From the NCBI GenBank assembly GCA_963513935.1, contig OY740768.1, positions 19,095,177 through 19,159,176 of the forward strand: a stretch of DNA of 64,000 bases. Direction: 5' to 3'. Below the pieces are notes generated by a model that saw nothing but the letters and a program-made list of their open reading frames with translations, was not told the origin of the DNA and made no database searches. Position numbers and translations under genes: made by a program. Origin of the DNA: Aphrophora alni. Lineage: Eukaryota > Arthropoda > Insecta > Hemiptera > Aphrophoridae. Numbering within the stretch: the stretch's first letter is position 1; each line of letters starts with the position of its first letter. Shown piece by piece: positions 24,684 to 34,429 of the stretch.

Positions 24684-24726
24684 ATGGATGATTCAGAGGT
24701 GGGAGGCACAACAAATTACCTGACGG
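24684..24726 (+). CDS. possible isolated first coding exon, unassigned
   Basis: An ATG in a good context (AAAATGG) opens 14 codons reading MDDSEVGGTTNYLT, with composition less AT-rich than the surroundings. It runs straight into a near-consensus splice donor, G|GTAAGT. No partner exon was found. Its phase does not join the first visible CFAP99-like exon in frame, so it would belong to another gene or be chance. Confidence 0.2.
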
Positions 24727-24729
24727 GTA

Positions 24730-27700
24730 AGTTGAAGAAGTCCTGGAAAATATTTCAAAGTTTTTAAACAATAAATCGTTCTATAGCTATTCAACAACTC
24801 GAGCAGAATATTGGAGAACTCCAAAATTCCAATAACTTATTTCAATAACCTATGTATGGTCAAAGAAATAGACTTCTTTGGCGCAGAAGGATAGCACTTT
24901 CGTAAAGGATCTTTAATTGTGGTGTCTTATATTTATATTTAATTTTAGCAATAAATGAATTACAGTACTGTAGTTATTAGTTAAAGCACACATTTGGTAA
25001 TTTCCCTAGTTCACAATATTATCCTGAAATCGGAAAGATAGACAGCCAGAGTGAAGTCTAAAGAGGACTTTATTTTTATTATATAGAGGAACTATATTAA
25101 TCTTTGTTTTTCTAAATCTTAGGTAGTTGGTTCGAATCTAAATCTCGTTATTTTTTTAATAAGCCTAAAGATTTCAATGTATTTAGGAAAGGCTATTTAT
25201 AATACTAAATTAATTACGATTCTACAAAGAAAGTACGTTTGTTGTTTTTAAGATTCGTGTTAAATAGAACGATGTTGAAAATACAATAATGAGACACCGT
25301 GAAAATAATAGAGGTTGCAGTTTTACAAGAACAGAAAAACATCCCCCCAGCCCACATCCAAAACAGAATCACGGACGCATGTTATTCACAATTAATTATC
25401 ATCTCATCAGAGAATAAACTATATTTCCGTTCCCACAGTTGGTTTCTTCACATGTAGGCCTATAGGTTACTCATCGACATTTGAAGAATTGTGCCAGGAA
25501 GTAGTTCATCCTTCATTGGAACACACTGAGCTTGTTAGGAGTGTTACTGAAAAAAGGAGTGTTACAAGGAATTGTTTTAATCAAATATTTACACATTTTA
25601 TCTTTACAAAAAATACTGTTCTGCAATTTGTGAAACACGTAAAAACATTTTGCCTTAAAATAGTTGATTTTTTTGACAAACTTCTTTATTTATCGAAGTT
25701 AAAGAGACCAACAGTCAAAAACTAATTATATTTTATCTAACTTCGTATTAAGATATGTTAAACTATTTGAAGAAAACTGAACAAAAATTACGCGATCTAC
25801 TCAATTCGCCAGAGTTTTGAAATCCCAAAAATCGGTTCAAAGCTTTTCCGATTTCTCGATTTATTATGTATTTAGTAATTTATATTAAACATTGAATTTA
25901 AAAAAAACGGTTAAATATCATCAGAATTCTTTGACAACCGTATCGAACTCATCCAAAAGAAATATTTGTGACAAATAAGTTGAAATTACTCAATCAAACT
26001 TCAGAACAATCAAAACTTCAATAGTACAGTTCAATAGAACAGATTAAGTACGACAATATATACATTAAATGCTATATAACATGTAGGATAGTCCTATCGT
26101 GCTTAGTTTTCGAATATCCGCCATTTTTTAAAAATAAAATAACATTATAACTTTAGAAATATATATGATATTGAGTTCAGATTTGATAAAAGCATTTTTC
26201 ATGTAACGTTTTACACGAGATTTGAAAATGATTTCCATTTTAAAAAGTTAAAGTCGTATATATTGAAAACTTGTTAACCTTATAAAACAATTACAAGAGA
26301 GTAAAAACTTTTATTTGTTAATGACGAACAATATGGTATTTATATTTTTACTGTAGCAGTAAAAGAAAATATATTTGAACAGAAAAGGGAAAATTGCATC
26401 ACAAATATTATATAATTTTAACAACAATAATTAAACTTGTGCTCTATGAAGTAAGAATCGGTTGACATTTGATGGTTGGAGAAGTGAGGGGTTGGTTTTG
26501 AGATTGTCTAGATAAACATTGTATAGTTAGTTATAGAAATTCGAACAAACAATATTAGGTAGTAGCAAATTAAAAAAATAAAAAATAATAGAAATAGGCT
26601 GTGGATATCTAGTTATGACTCACTTACGTTCAGTAAGGAGGGAGTAATGCAACGTTGCCACATGGTGTGTTTTTCTACCTGCGCCAATACACTGTTTATT
26701 TTACAGTTGGACACAATATTAATATTTGCCCGGTCGCAAATTTGACTACATTTGTATTCAGGAACTATACAACTATATTTTAAATATTTAATAATGTTTT
26801 TAATTGATTAAAAAAATACTATTATTAGGTCTGGAATATGAAGGACAAACGTTTATTTATTGTTTACCTTATTTTTGAGGGTCACTCAAATTATAAAGTA
26901 ATACTATGCCACGTAAAAGTCAGACATTTTTATTTCTAGAAATGAATAGAGGTGTAAGTACGCCTTTGATAAGTTATGTTGTTTTTCAGAGACAAGAACC
27001 CTTAGATGCCGAGGATCCCTTAAGATAAAAAAAACAAGTGATATCCATTTAATTTACCTTTCTTAACGGAATTAATTCAACAAATCGGTCGGGAAGAACA
27101 CCCTGGATTAATTGTATTGTTTTATATAAACTGTTGTTTCCTAAGTATTACATGGAGAGAAAATTGCACTTCACCGTCCAGTAGTTCAATAAATAAATGA
27201 TTTAGGCAACTCAAGACATATGTAAGCTTAACATTCATTTCATCAACCATGATAATTGATCTGGTGATAATCACCCTGCTTGTCCAGAATTTAGAATAAA
27301 TTTATATAGTACTCAACAAAAAAACCTTTCAAAAAGGTAAAACTTTCGTAAGTATGACCTTGCGTTTTATTCCCTTTAACTTACTCAACACATTGTTACA
27401 TTTGCTTTTCCTTGTATCTGAAGTAATTTAATAAATAAGGCAGCGAAAGCATGAGAAATCATACTGGAGTGGGGGTTGTCTCTGAACACTATTCCAGTGG
27501 GCGACAATCACCCCACATTTCATTCATTAATAAATTCCTAAATACTACCATCTTGGAAAAGCAATTTTTATTAATAAACCAATAATATAAAATTTATTGA
27601 GCATATATTATATTAATAATCATTTCGAAGTTGTATTATACAAAGACTTGAATATAACTTGCATAATACCTTCAACAACCATAAAATAGTATTTAGATTT

Positions 27701-27790
27701 GTTTAAAACGTAAGTGAGCAGTTAAAAATCGAAAATTCAATTTAAAACTTAAAATATTTTTAGAAGATAACATGAGCATTATTATTTTAT
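24730..27790. other. intergenic, nothing firm
   Basis: AT-rich. The 78-codon frame at 25489-25725 shows no domain. Near 26090-26130 a weak CGCCATTTTT block echoes the foldback family. Confidence 0.45.
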
Positions 27791-28335
27791 ATTTTATTTA
27801 CAAGTTAAAGTTTTTTCCAGCTTCAACTACTGCATTTTCTAAGTTTAGACCTTGACTTTTATGAACAGTTATTCCTTAACTATTGCAAATTGGAAATTGT
27901 TTTCTTATTATAAAAGCATTCCTCATTAATTGAAATTTAGATTCTATACGTTCTATAGAATATTGTCTTTTATTGGTAAGTTCAATTTTAATAATGTCGA
28001 CAACATTATTATTATCTCTTGTTACAGAAATAATAGTACCTATTGTACCAATAGCCAAGCCGATAAAAACATCAATATTTCGTCTTATCATAATTTTTGA
28101 TCCAGCTTTTATTTTAATTACTCTAGCTAATCCTGCAGTTCGTGAACTACCCGCTTCATCATTCATTAAAGACTTTATTATTTTTTTGTACATATTCTTC
28201 GCTCGAATTGTATCATCGGCAACAAGCTCAATTTCCTCGGCATTAATTTTTTTTAACATAGCATCTTTAAGGTATCGCACATTTGATTGGTAGGTAATAA
28301 GCAAACAGTATTTGATGGCAAAGTATTTAGAAAGT
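27790..28335 (-). pseudogene. PIF1-type DNA helicase, C-terminal fragment
   Basis: PIF1-family helicases are 5'-3' DNA unwinding ATPases; element-borne forms occur in Helitrons and other selfish DNA. Read on the minus strand, the fragment starts LPSNTVCLLPTNQMCDTL and shifts frame into INAEEIELVADD. It continues AGLARVIKIKAGSKIMIRRNID...GLAIGTIGTI (the usual turn before the 2B-like part) and ESKFQLMRNAFIIRKQFPICNS. A stop codon then replaces one residue, after which the same frame continues GITVHKSQGLNLENAVV, the highly characteristic motif V/VI region. It ends at a stop near 27800. The N-terminal Walker A and B half is missing. At least one frameshift and one nonsense codon show that it is dead. 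The T-rich opposite-strand frame at 27973-28293 is a shadow. Confidence 0.85.
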
Positions 28336-28810
28336 TACAAAGTTAAGATATTTCCACTTAAAAGTTTAAATACATGATTACGCATTAAGGAATATGTATA
28401 AGTAATATTTTGCGGATCATGACCAAATACTAATGAAGTGGCAAATGCTATCGCGAAAACGCTACAATCAACTCCATTAAGTTGCTGGGCTACAGAAGGA
28501 AATATAATCTTTTTCATTTTTGTTAAAATAAAATGGATAAAGCTTTTTAAAAAAAAAATTAAAATCTTCATCTAATGTAGCAGATTTTGAAGAATCATAA
28601 ATATATAATAACTTACCATCGTAATAGCTACATAACCAATGTTCAGAATTAGAAAACAAAATTTGAATATTTTTTTCACACTCAGCCATTGGTTTGATTT
28701 TTGAAAGAACTTGAAGTCTTCCGGTATGTTGAGGCTTGTAAATAGTAAACCGTAAAATTAGGTTATGAAATCTTTCAATATGATAATCATTTAGACGTCC
28801 TCCATTTTTT
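28335..28810 (-). pseudogene. Ulp1-like cysteine protease domain, second copy
   Basis: C48-type proteases cleave ubiquitin-like modifiers or element polyproteins using a His-Asp-Gln-Cys set. On the minus strand this copy reads LNDYHIERFHNLI, KNIQILFSNSEHWLCSYYDG (candidate catalytic His in HWL) and KLLYIYDSSKS (Asp). After a frameshift it reads FPSVAQQLNGVDCSVFAIAFATSL, with the Gln and Cys, then MRNHVFKLL. The Gly that normally follows the Cys is Ser here (DCS instead of DCG). The frame changes between IYDSS and the Cys box and then stops at 28335, immediately before the PIF1 fragment. It is clearly related to the copy just upstream, so the pair is a tandem duplication. Confidence 0.82.
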
Positions 28811-28859
28811 ATGATATCATAATCACAATTGATCATTGAATATTGAAGATTCCAAGAAG

Positions 28860-29330
28860 TAATTTGAATAAAATGAAAAGGAAAGTTTTTTATAGAACGC
28901 TCTCTAAATATACGTAAGAGAAATTGTCGCAAATAATTATTATCACAGTTATATCGCACATAATCTGGTCTAATACCATGTACAAGAGATGTCGCAAAAG
29001 CAATTGCGAATATACCACAATCACACTCACTCTGAAGTTGAACTTCAGGCCACTTTATAGTCTTTCCAGATTGAAAATAAAATGGGTATAATTTTAGCAA
29101 AACTAATCTATAAGTGACTATGATCTTTCTTTTCATTTAATGAGTCATAAATATAAATAGTTTCAGTGTCAAAAAAACTGCACAAAAAGTGACCTCTGAG
29201 CATGTCATCATCTGTTAAAGGCCGAAATAAAATTTGAATTCTAGATCTATCAGGAGAAGCGGGAGTAATCATATCATAAATTTGTTATTCTTCCATTCCT
29301 AAGAAATCAATATTAAAACATTCTTTTATT
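28860..29330 (-). pseudogene. Ulp1-like cysteine protease domain, first copy
   Basis: Upstream member of the tandem pair on the minus strand. It begins SDLIKECFNIDFLGMEE, then a stop, then QIYDMITPASPDRSRIQILF and RGHFLCSFFDTETIYIYDSL, matching HWLCSYYDGKLLYIYDSS in the second copy. The His and Asp positions are kept. After a stop and a frameshift it continues with YPFYFQSGKTIKWPEVQLQ and CDCGIFAIAFATSLVHG, which carry the Gln and Cys of the active site with the canonical DCG, and then a basic tail (RERSIKNFPFHF). Nothing recognisable lies further upstream. This order (protease, protease, helicase end) suggests one decayed mobile element or a chimeric insertion. Confidence 0.82.
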
Positions 29331-29422
29331 AAATCGCTGAAGCGCTGTATTATGTTCTACACCTAAATATGCATCTTTGTTAATAATTATGTTCAAAATC
29401 TTCGTCACCAAAATCAAAAGCC

Positions 29423-30014
29423 ATGCTAAAAATTTCTGTAGTCTTGTTTACTTTTTTTTTCTTTCACAAAAATAATATTTCTTTTCGTAAGTATAGTATA
29501 ATAAGTAAGTTTCGAATAAATTCTTATTTCTTTTTGTGCAATATATATTTTTTTCTTTTTAATGATAATTATATAAAATTTCATAATTTTATACTTTTAT
29601 ACAATTTGATACTTACGTTAAGTCTAAATAGAGTACCGAAAATTTCAAAAACTACCACGATGTTAATTATTTCTTCCTGTCGCCCTTATAAAAAGGTACC
29701 TGAGAAGATAAAATAAAAATGGTCGATAAAATACGTAAATTCTCGGGTGGGGATAAGTAAGGTAAACTACTGGTTTTCTTGTAGAAGTATATACATGCTA
29801 GAAAAAGTAATTTGTAGAATTGTGGGGTCCATTGTGTGGTGATTACACCGACAATGGGTGATGCGCGCGCAGATAGCCCCGACGAAACGGATGGACTATT
29901 ATTTATTTAATAACTATTTATTATTTCGGAAGTTGTATAAATTTAAAGTTATTTAAAGTCAGTTTAGTATTTCAATATATTTTTGTAAAGATTTGACCTT
30001 CGATAAGAATACTG
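29423..30014. other. intergenic, T-rich
   Basis: The 97-codon plus frame at 29423-29716 is rich in Phe, Ile, Asn and Ser because the DNA is T-rich. No domain is seen. Confidence 0.5.
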
Positions 30015-30307
30015 TTTTAGATCATGGGCGTCATCACCAGTTCATTATTGGGGGGGGGGACATATGCCTGGGGTCTGTGGGTATGAAAAATTTTTAAATT
30101 AAACTTCTCAAAACATCGTTTTTATGCATTTATTTATGCGTTTGTAACAGAAATGTAATGTTAAAAACCCTAGTAAAGACAACGCCCGATGTTTACCTTT
30201 TAAGGTTTTAAGTAAATCATTCGTTTTTAGCAAACATATTTTTACATCTCAAATATTGGGGGGACGCGTCCCCACCGCCCCCCGGCGATGACGCCCATGT
30301 TTTAGAT
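30015..30307. mobile_element. hAT-like short non-autonomous element with 8-bp target duplication
   Basis: The element proper is 30023-30299 (277 bp). Its ends are CATGGGCGTCATCACC and, in reverse complement, CATGGGCGTCATCGCC. A perfect 8-bp direct repeat, TTTTAGAT, flanks it at 30015-30022 and 30300-30307. G-rich (left) and C-rich (right) runs lie just inside the ends. There is no coding capacity. An 8-bp duplication is typical of the hAT superfamily, though other 8-bp duplicators exist. Confidence 0.85.
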
Positions 30308-30604
30308 TGTCAATCAATCGCTTATCAGCAGATAAGATGTATGGCAGGATGCTAACAGACATAAATATCTCTTGGCTCTAAGCCAAAGAAAATACGATCA
30401 ACTAATTCTAATCTTTCTGCTGCCTAATTTAAAGTAATGATTGCGTTCTGATTATTCAACTAAAATCACTTGCATTTATTTTTTATATTTATAGCCATGT
30501 ATGTATAATATTTGAATTATGTATGTCTAAATATGTATTCACAGGTATTTCGGCATAACTTTACGACAAAAACTTGTAATATTTAACCAAACGACTTTTT
30601 AACC
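30308..30604. other. intergenic, nothing recognised
   Basis: AT-rich with no feature recognised. Confidence 0.5.
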
Positions 30605-31236
30605 AAACCGAGCTTTTTTTTTATTCCGTTCTGGGCTGTGAAAGTCACCTTCAGAGGCCTCACCGGCGTCGACCTAAAGATCTTTTGCCGCCCCAATTTC
30701 CTTCCTACACTCAACTAGTGATACCCGTCATCCTTATGAAGGAACAGATACTACCAATAGGGTTATCTAGGATGGTTTCCATCTCTTTCCCCGGCAGGCC
30801 TAGAGAGTATAGCCTGGCTCGTCCTAACGCCTCACACTCTAAAAGAATGTGTTCTGCAGACTCTTCAGCCAAACCACATTTCCTGCAAGTATTGTCTGCA
30901 GCAATCCCTATCCTGTGTAGATGTTTTCTGAGGTGATAGTGGCTCGTTAAAAGAGCCCAACCACCCACCTCATGTTATCCCTTCTGCGAGAGATGAGTTG
31001 TTCAGCATGTTTCTTGCTTGGTCTAAATAATCTTTTTGCAAGTCTATTAGTGGTTGAATTCGTCCAGGCCCTATTCATCCCCTCCAGTATCCACGTATCA
31101 ACCGCTGCTCTGGCATGTCCATAGGAGATCCCAAACACCGGTTCCGGGCCCAGGAAAGGGGATTCTGAACCTGACCTGGCTAATTCATCTGCTCTCTCAT
31201 TACCATCAATACCTGAGTGCCCAGGAAACCGAGCTT
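30605..31236 (-). mobile_element. 5'-truncated LINE insertion with 11-bp target duplication
   Basis: The insertion spans 30616-31225. An 11-bp direct repeat, AAACCGAGCTT, flanks it at 30605-30615 and 31226-31236. On the minus strand the element ends in AATAAAAAAAAA next to the duplication, so a poly(A) tail is kept. It holds only the 3' end of the element: the end of RNase H, the C-terminal knuckle and a short 3' untranslated part of about 95 bp. This is the classic product of target-primed reverse transcription that stopped early. Confidence 0.88.
30711..31225 (-). pseudogene. LINE RNase H end and C-terminal zinc-knuckle region
   Basis: Minus strand. It starts with FPGHSGIDGNERADELARSG, the GHxGxxGNExAD motif of the RNase H C-terminus, which carries the last catalytic Asp. 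It continues through GPEPVFGISYGHA and ISRRRDNMRWVVGL, then shifts frame by one base into LLTSHYHLRKHLHRIGI. The knuckle CRKCGLAEESAEHILLECEAL (CxxC...HxxxxC) follows, and the frame stops at 30711. RNase H removes the RNA template during integration; the knuckle binds nucleic acid. This arrangement is known from Jockey-, I- and R1-type LINEs. Confidence 0.88.
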
Positions 31237-31289
31237 ACTATTTTGATGAAATTATTTTTATTTTTCATAATTTAGAAATTATACCGCGA

Positions 31290-31815
31290 CTAATTACAGC
31301 CGACACTTTTTTTATTAGCATACCTTCTTTCTTCGGCGACTTACCCGAATTAACGCTGGATCCGAAATACGTTTACTAAATATTGAACAAAGTTAATTTG
31401 TTTTTCCCCAAAAATTATAATAGTAATTCCAAATTAAATTATAACTTTACGCATCTCTTTTATTTCTACTTAGGGTATCCCACTTAATTACTGACCTAGA
31501 CTGTGTCGCTCGAGGTCAGATTATGATTTCCTTCTTTCATTTTGATTTGACCAGCATGTCAATTTACGGTGGGAGACCTATCCCGGAGGGCCCACCCTTA
31601 ATATGTAACGGGAAATTAGGGGAACCTCGGGACTCACAGTCCCAAGACTGAAATCCCAAAATTGAAGACAATATTATGTATTTTTATATATATGTTAGCC
31701 ATATGGTGGGAATCGAAGATGCGTGCGCACACATACTCGCATCCAGCGTTAATACGGGAAGCGTCTCCTGAATTTTTTGGCTGAAGAAAAAAAAACTTTT
31801 TGTCGGTAAACCGTC
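31290..31815. repeat. probable foldback element, about 520 bp
   Basis: CCCGAATTAACGCTGGAT at 31344-31361 is the reverse complement of 31741-31758 with one mismatch. Outward similarity is weaker (a TTCTTC(G/A)GC block and a CCGACA...TTTTT block). The interior is non-coding and includes a GC-rich patch at 31560-31640. The outer ends are approximate. Confidence 0.5.
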
Positions 31816-32346
31816 GAATCAGAACTTTAACTTAATAACTAGCAATTATAAGTGAAATATTATTCTTTTAATGATAAACTTAAACGTTTTTCTTACATCT
31901 TATAAGTTCAAGGGGCTTTTGGAATTTAAAAACAGTAATAAACTAGAAAACTCGCGTAAAATCCAATGTATATAAGGGTGGTGGTTCGCCGGCCATACTT
32001 ACATCTGGCGGCTATTGCCGCCCTCAATTATGATGTTTTACGATTACGATGAGAATTTTTAGACTACGATGAGATCTAGTTCATAATAATAGGCCATTAG
32101 AAGAGTGTAGATCAATATGTAAACTGAACACCTCTACAATAAGAATATCACTTCCTTATTTTTTTTTATAGTCATTCTGTTCAATATGATGCGGTATTGT
32201 TAATTGTTAGTGTGAAATACATGAAAAATGTATAGTACAGCCCGGAGTTTACACGCGAAAGACAGATGTGGTTGGAGCGGAAGTGACGGGGGGGGGGAAG
32301 GGAAATTCAGTCACGATAACAAACACCTCCAAAAAAAAAAACGCGC
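31816..32346. other. intergenic with GC-rich patches
   Basis: Contains a short hairpin, GGCGGCTATTGCCGCC, near 32008-32023 and poly-G and poly-A runs at 32289-32340. No gene recognised. Confidence 0.45.
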
Positions 32347-32675
32347 GAACATCGAGCTCTCAAAAAGTCGTGAATATGTCTAAGGTATAAACCAGGCATT
32401 TGTAAGGTCGCAATAGTGGTATCTTTATATCAAGCACCCAAAATGTAGCGAATGCGTCTAATGTATAAGCCAGGCACTGGAAAGGTCGTAACAGTAGGTT
32501 CATATATGAAGCACCCAAAAAGACGAAAATGCATTTAAAATATAAGCCAGGCACTGGAAAGGTGGTAATTGTATACACGGTATAACATTTATACTCAGGC
32601 ACCCAAAAGGTGGCCTTTATGTCTGATCGTATAACCGCTCCAAGGTCAGGAATCGCCAGGCACTCAAAAGGTCTT

Positions 32676-32680
<5 letters not shown>
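32347..32680. repeat. degenerate tandem array of AGCACCCAAAA / GCCAGGCACTGGAAAGGT units
   Basis: Five or more units with words such as TATAAGCCAGGCACTGGAAAGG, written here in pieces: TATAAGCCAGGC then ACTGGAAAGG, and GCACCCAAAA, at roughly 60-80 bp spacing. The 135-codon minus frame at 32360-32767 repeats a peptide such as LRPF(Q/K)CLVYTLD because of this periodicity. It is a product of the array. Confidence 0.7.

Positions 32681-32681
<1 letters not shown>

Positions 32682-32710
<29 letters not shown>
32682..32710. repeat. (TA)n microsatellite
   Basis: Pure TA run between the array and the transposase fragment, at the same relative place as in the 13-kb copy. Confidence 0.95.
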
Positions 32711-32711
<1 letters not shown>

Positions 32712-32744
32712 CAACCTGGCCAAACCTTTCGTGACATATAATAA

Positions 32745-33002
32745 TACAGCCCTACATATGCGTACACTGAAGCACATACGCAGACAATTGAACGTCAATG
32801 GAGGGAGGTGCGAGGAAATGTGCCGCGATATGGAAATTCAAAACAACATTTCCATGGCCATATAGCCGAATTTATGTTTAAGAGAAAGTACAATGAGTAT
32901 AATACTCGTTTTCATCATTTATGGCGAATTACGAGTGAAATACATTTAAATTCAATAAATTCCTCATCTACTGAATTTGCAGCAGAATTTGACTCTGATT
33001 AA
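32745..33002 (+). pseudogene. ISXO2/Merlin-type DDE transposase, C-terminal fragment
   Basis: An 85-codon open stretch without its own start. It reads AYTEAHTQTIERQWREVRGN, then VPRYGNSKQHFHGHIAEFMF, then KRKYNEYNTRFHHLWRITSE, and stops at 33002. HTQTIExxW followed by a HxxxLAEFMxxR-like helix is the hallmark of the IS1016/IS1595-related ISXO2 transposase domain found in eukaryotic Merlin elements. The Glu of TIE is the third catalytic acid. The first two Asp and any N-terminal zinc domain are absent. A stop at 32742 closes the frame upstream. The 61-codon frame at 32680-32865 overlaps in another frame and is a shadow. Confidence 0.8.
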
Positions 33003-33155
33003 GATTTTCTTGTGTAATCTTGTGAAATTATGTTATGTAATCATCTTTCCGACACTTTTTTTTCGATAGTAAAATATTTTTCCAACATTTATTTGACGAA
33101 TAAAACCTTTAAAAATTGATTTTGAAGTGAGGCTACTCTGCTATATAATTACCTA

Positions 33156-33985
33156 AACTAGGTTACTTTGACATAGGCCTACTTGCATTATTGTATTATT
33201 TGTTTGAACTCTTAAGAAATTTATTTCGAAACCTTTGATTGTTGTATTAGGTTATAAAGATAACGGAATTTATGAAATGCACATTATATTATTGTAGTTA
33301 TTTACCAAATACATGTGGCACTATAATAGGTAATGTAAAAATTGTAACAATCACTAATACTTTCTAAGTAACTTCGAGATCAGGCGTCCTATCCATAAGA
33401 ATTCAACTAACTTCATAAAAATCAATAGGGATAAATTCATCAACATTATTCGTGGCTATGCAACTCATCTTAAGTCCTAGCCTAGGGTGAGAATAAACTT
33501 TTTCATTCAAAAAGTCCTATAGGTAAAAATCACAAGTCTGGGGATCTTGCAGGCCAATCCACGAAGTTGCTGCCACAACATATCCAGAGGTTGGGAAGAT
33601 CTCTAACTAAAACTGCTTTGGTCACATTAGCATAAAGAGAAGGAGCTCCGTCCTGTTGGAAAGAAACGTCTTTCATCCCTAGCTGAGGAAGATGAGGAAC
33701 TATATGATCAGTTGATGTTGTTGTTTATCTGTCTCTAGTCATTGTCTGATGGGATATGTCATACGATAAAACATTTTACATTGCATTGTGGGAGGGAGTG
33801 GGTCTATCCAGAAGTTTAATGTTCTTTTTGTTTTTCCGCCATTTTGTTTTGCTTGTCCAATTTTTTTAAGAACATTAAATTGTGTGAAACAAAATTTGTT
33901 AATAGGAATAATAATGATTTTAAAAATTAATCAGTAAAGCCACTTTTTGAAGTGAAAACTTCTATTGGCGCGTTGGGTACTTTTT
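33156..33985. other. intergenic, nothing firm
   Basis: No gene recognised. Around 33830 a CGCCATTTTGTTTTG block echoes the foldback family. Confidence 0.45.
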
Positions 33986-34007
33986 GGGATGGACTTTTTC
34001 AATAGAA

Positions 34008-34062
34008 ATCGCGTCACGCACACTACCGTAATCGCGTCACGCACCGTACCGTAATGCAACTT
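34008..34062. repeat. two-copy ~26-bp tandem repeat
   Basis: AATCGCGTCACGCAC followed by an ACCGTAAT block is repeated twice, with CpG-rich content unusual for the window. Confidence 0.75.
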
Positions 34063-34109
34063 TAATATATAGAGACAAAGGATACGCGCGCACAGCGTAT
34101 ATATAAACT

Positions 34110-34420
34110 CATATATCTACGAAAAATATTGCACAAACTTTCTCACATACCCATATATATTAACACAAATCTACGAAAATTATTGCACTAACTTTCTCAC
34201 ATACCCATACGTATTAAAACTAAAAATCTAATATTGCACTAACTTTCTCAAACTCATATACATAGTCAAACTAAAATCAATGCAAAAATATTGCACAAAC
34301 TTTCTCACATACCCATACGTATTAAAACTAAAAATCTACGAAAAATTATTGCACTAACTTTCTCAAATCACATACATAGTTAAACTAAAATCAATGCAAA
34401 AATATTGCACAAACTTAAGT
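34110..34420. repeat. minisatellite, six units of 51-58 bp
   Basis: The word ATTGCAC(T/A)AACTTTCTCA recurs with GCAC at 34131, 34185, 34236, 34293, 34351 and 34407. Alternate units carry CACATACCCATACGTATTAA or CATACATAGT(C/T)AAACTAAAA, giving a higher-order dimer of about 108-115 bp. Confidence 0.9.
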
Positions 34421-34429
34421 TTTCACTTC

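Larger units (their letters stand above)
32347..33155 (+). mobile_element. Merlin/ISXO2-like element remnant
   Basis: From left to right: a degenerate tandem array (32347-32680), a TA microsatellite (32682-32710), an ACCTGGCCAAACC block, a transposase C-terminus (32745-33002), and a terminal block (33030-33155) shared in inverted orientation with 12786-12930. The inverted relative at 12.8-13.5 kb confirms the extent. I could not find a matching terminal inverted repeat beyond the array, so one end is undefined. Confidence 0.65.

Noticed and set aside
27973..28293. 106-codon plus-strand frame
   Set aside because: Antisense shadow of the PIF1 helicase fragment.
29423..29716. 97-codon plus-strand protein
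   Set aside because: Composition simply reflects T-rich DNA and there is no domain.
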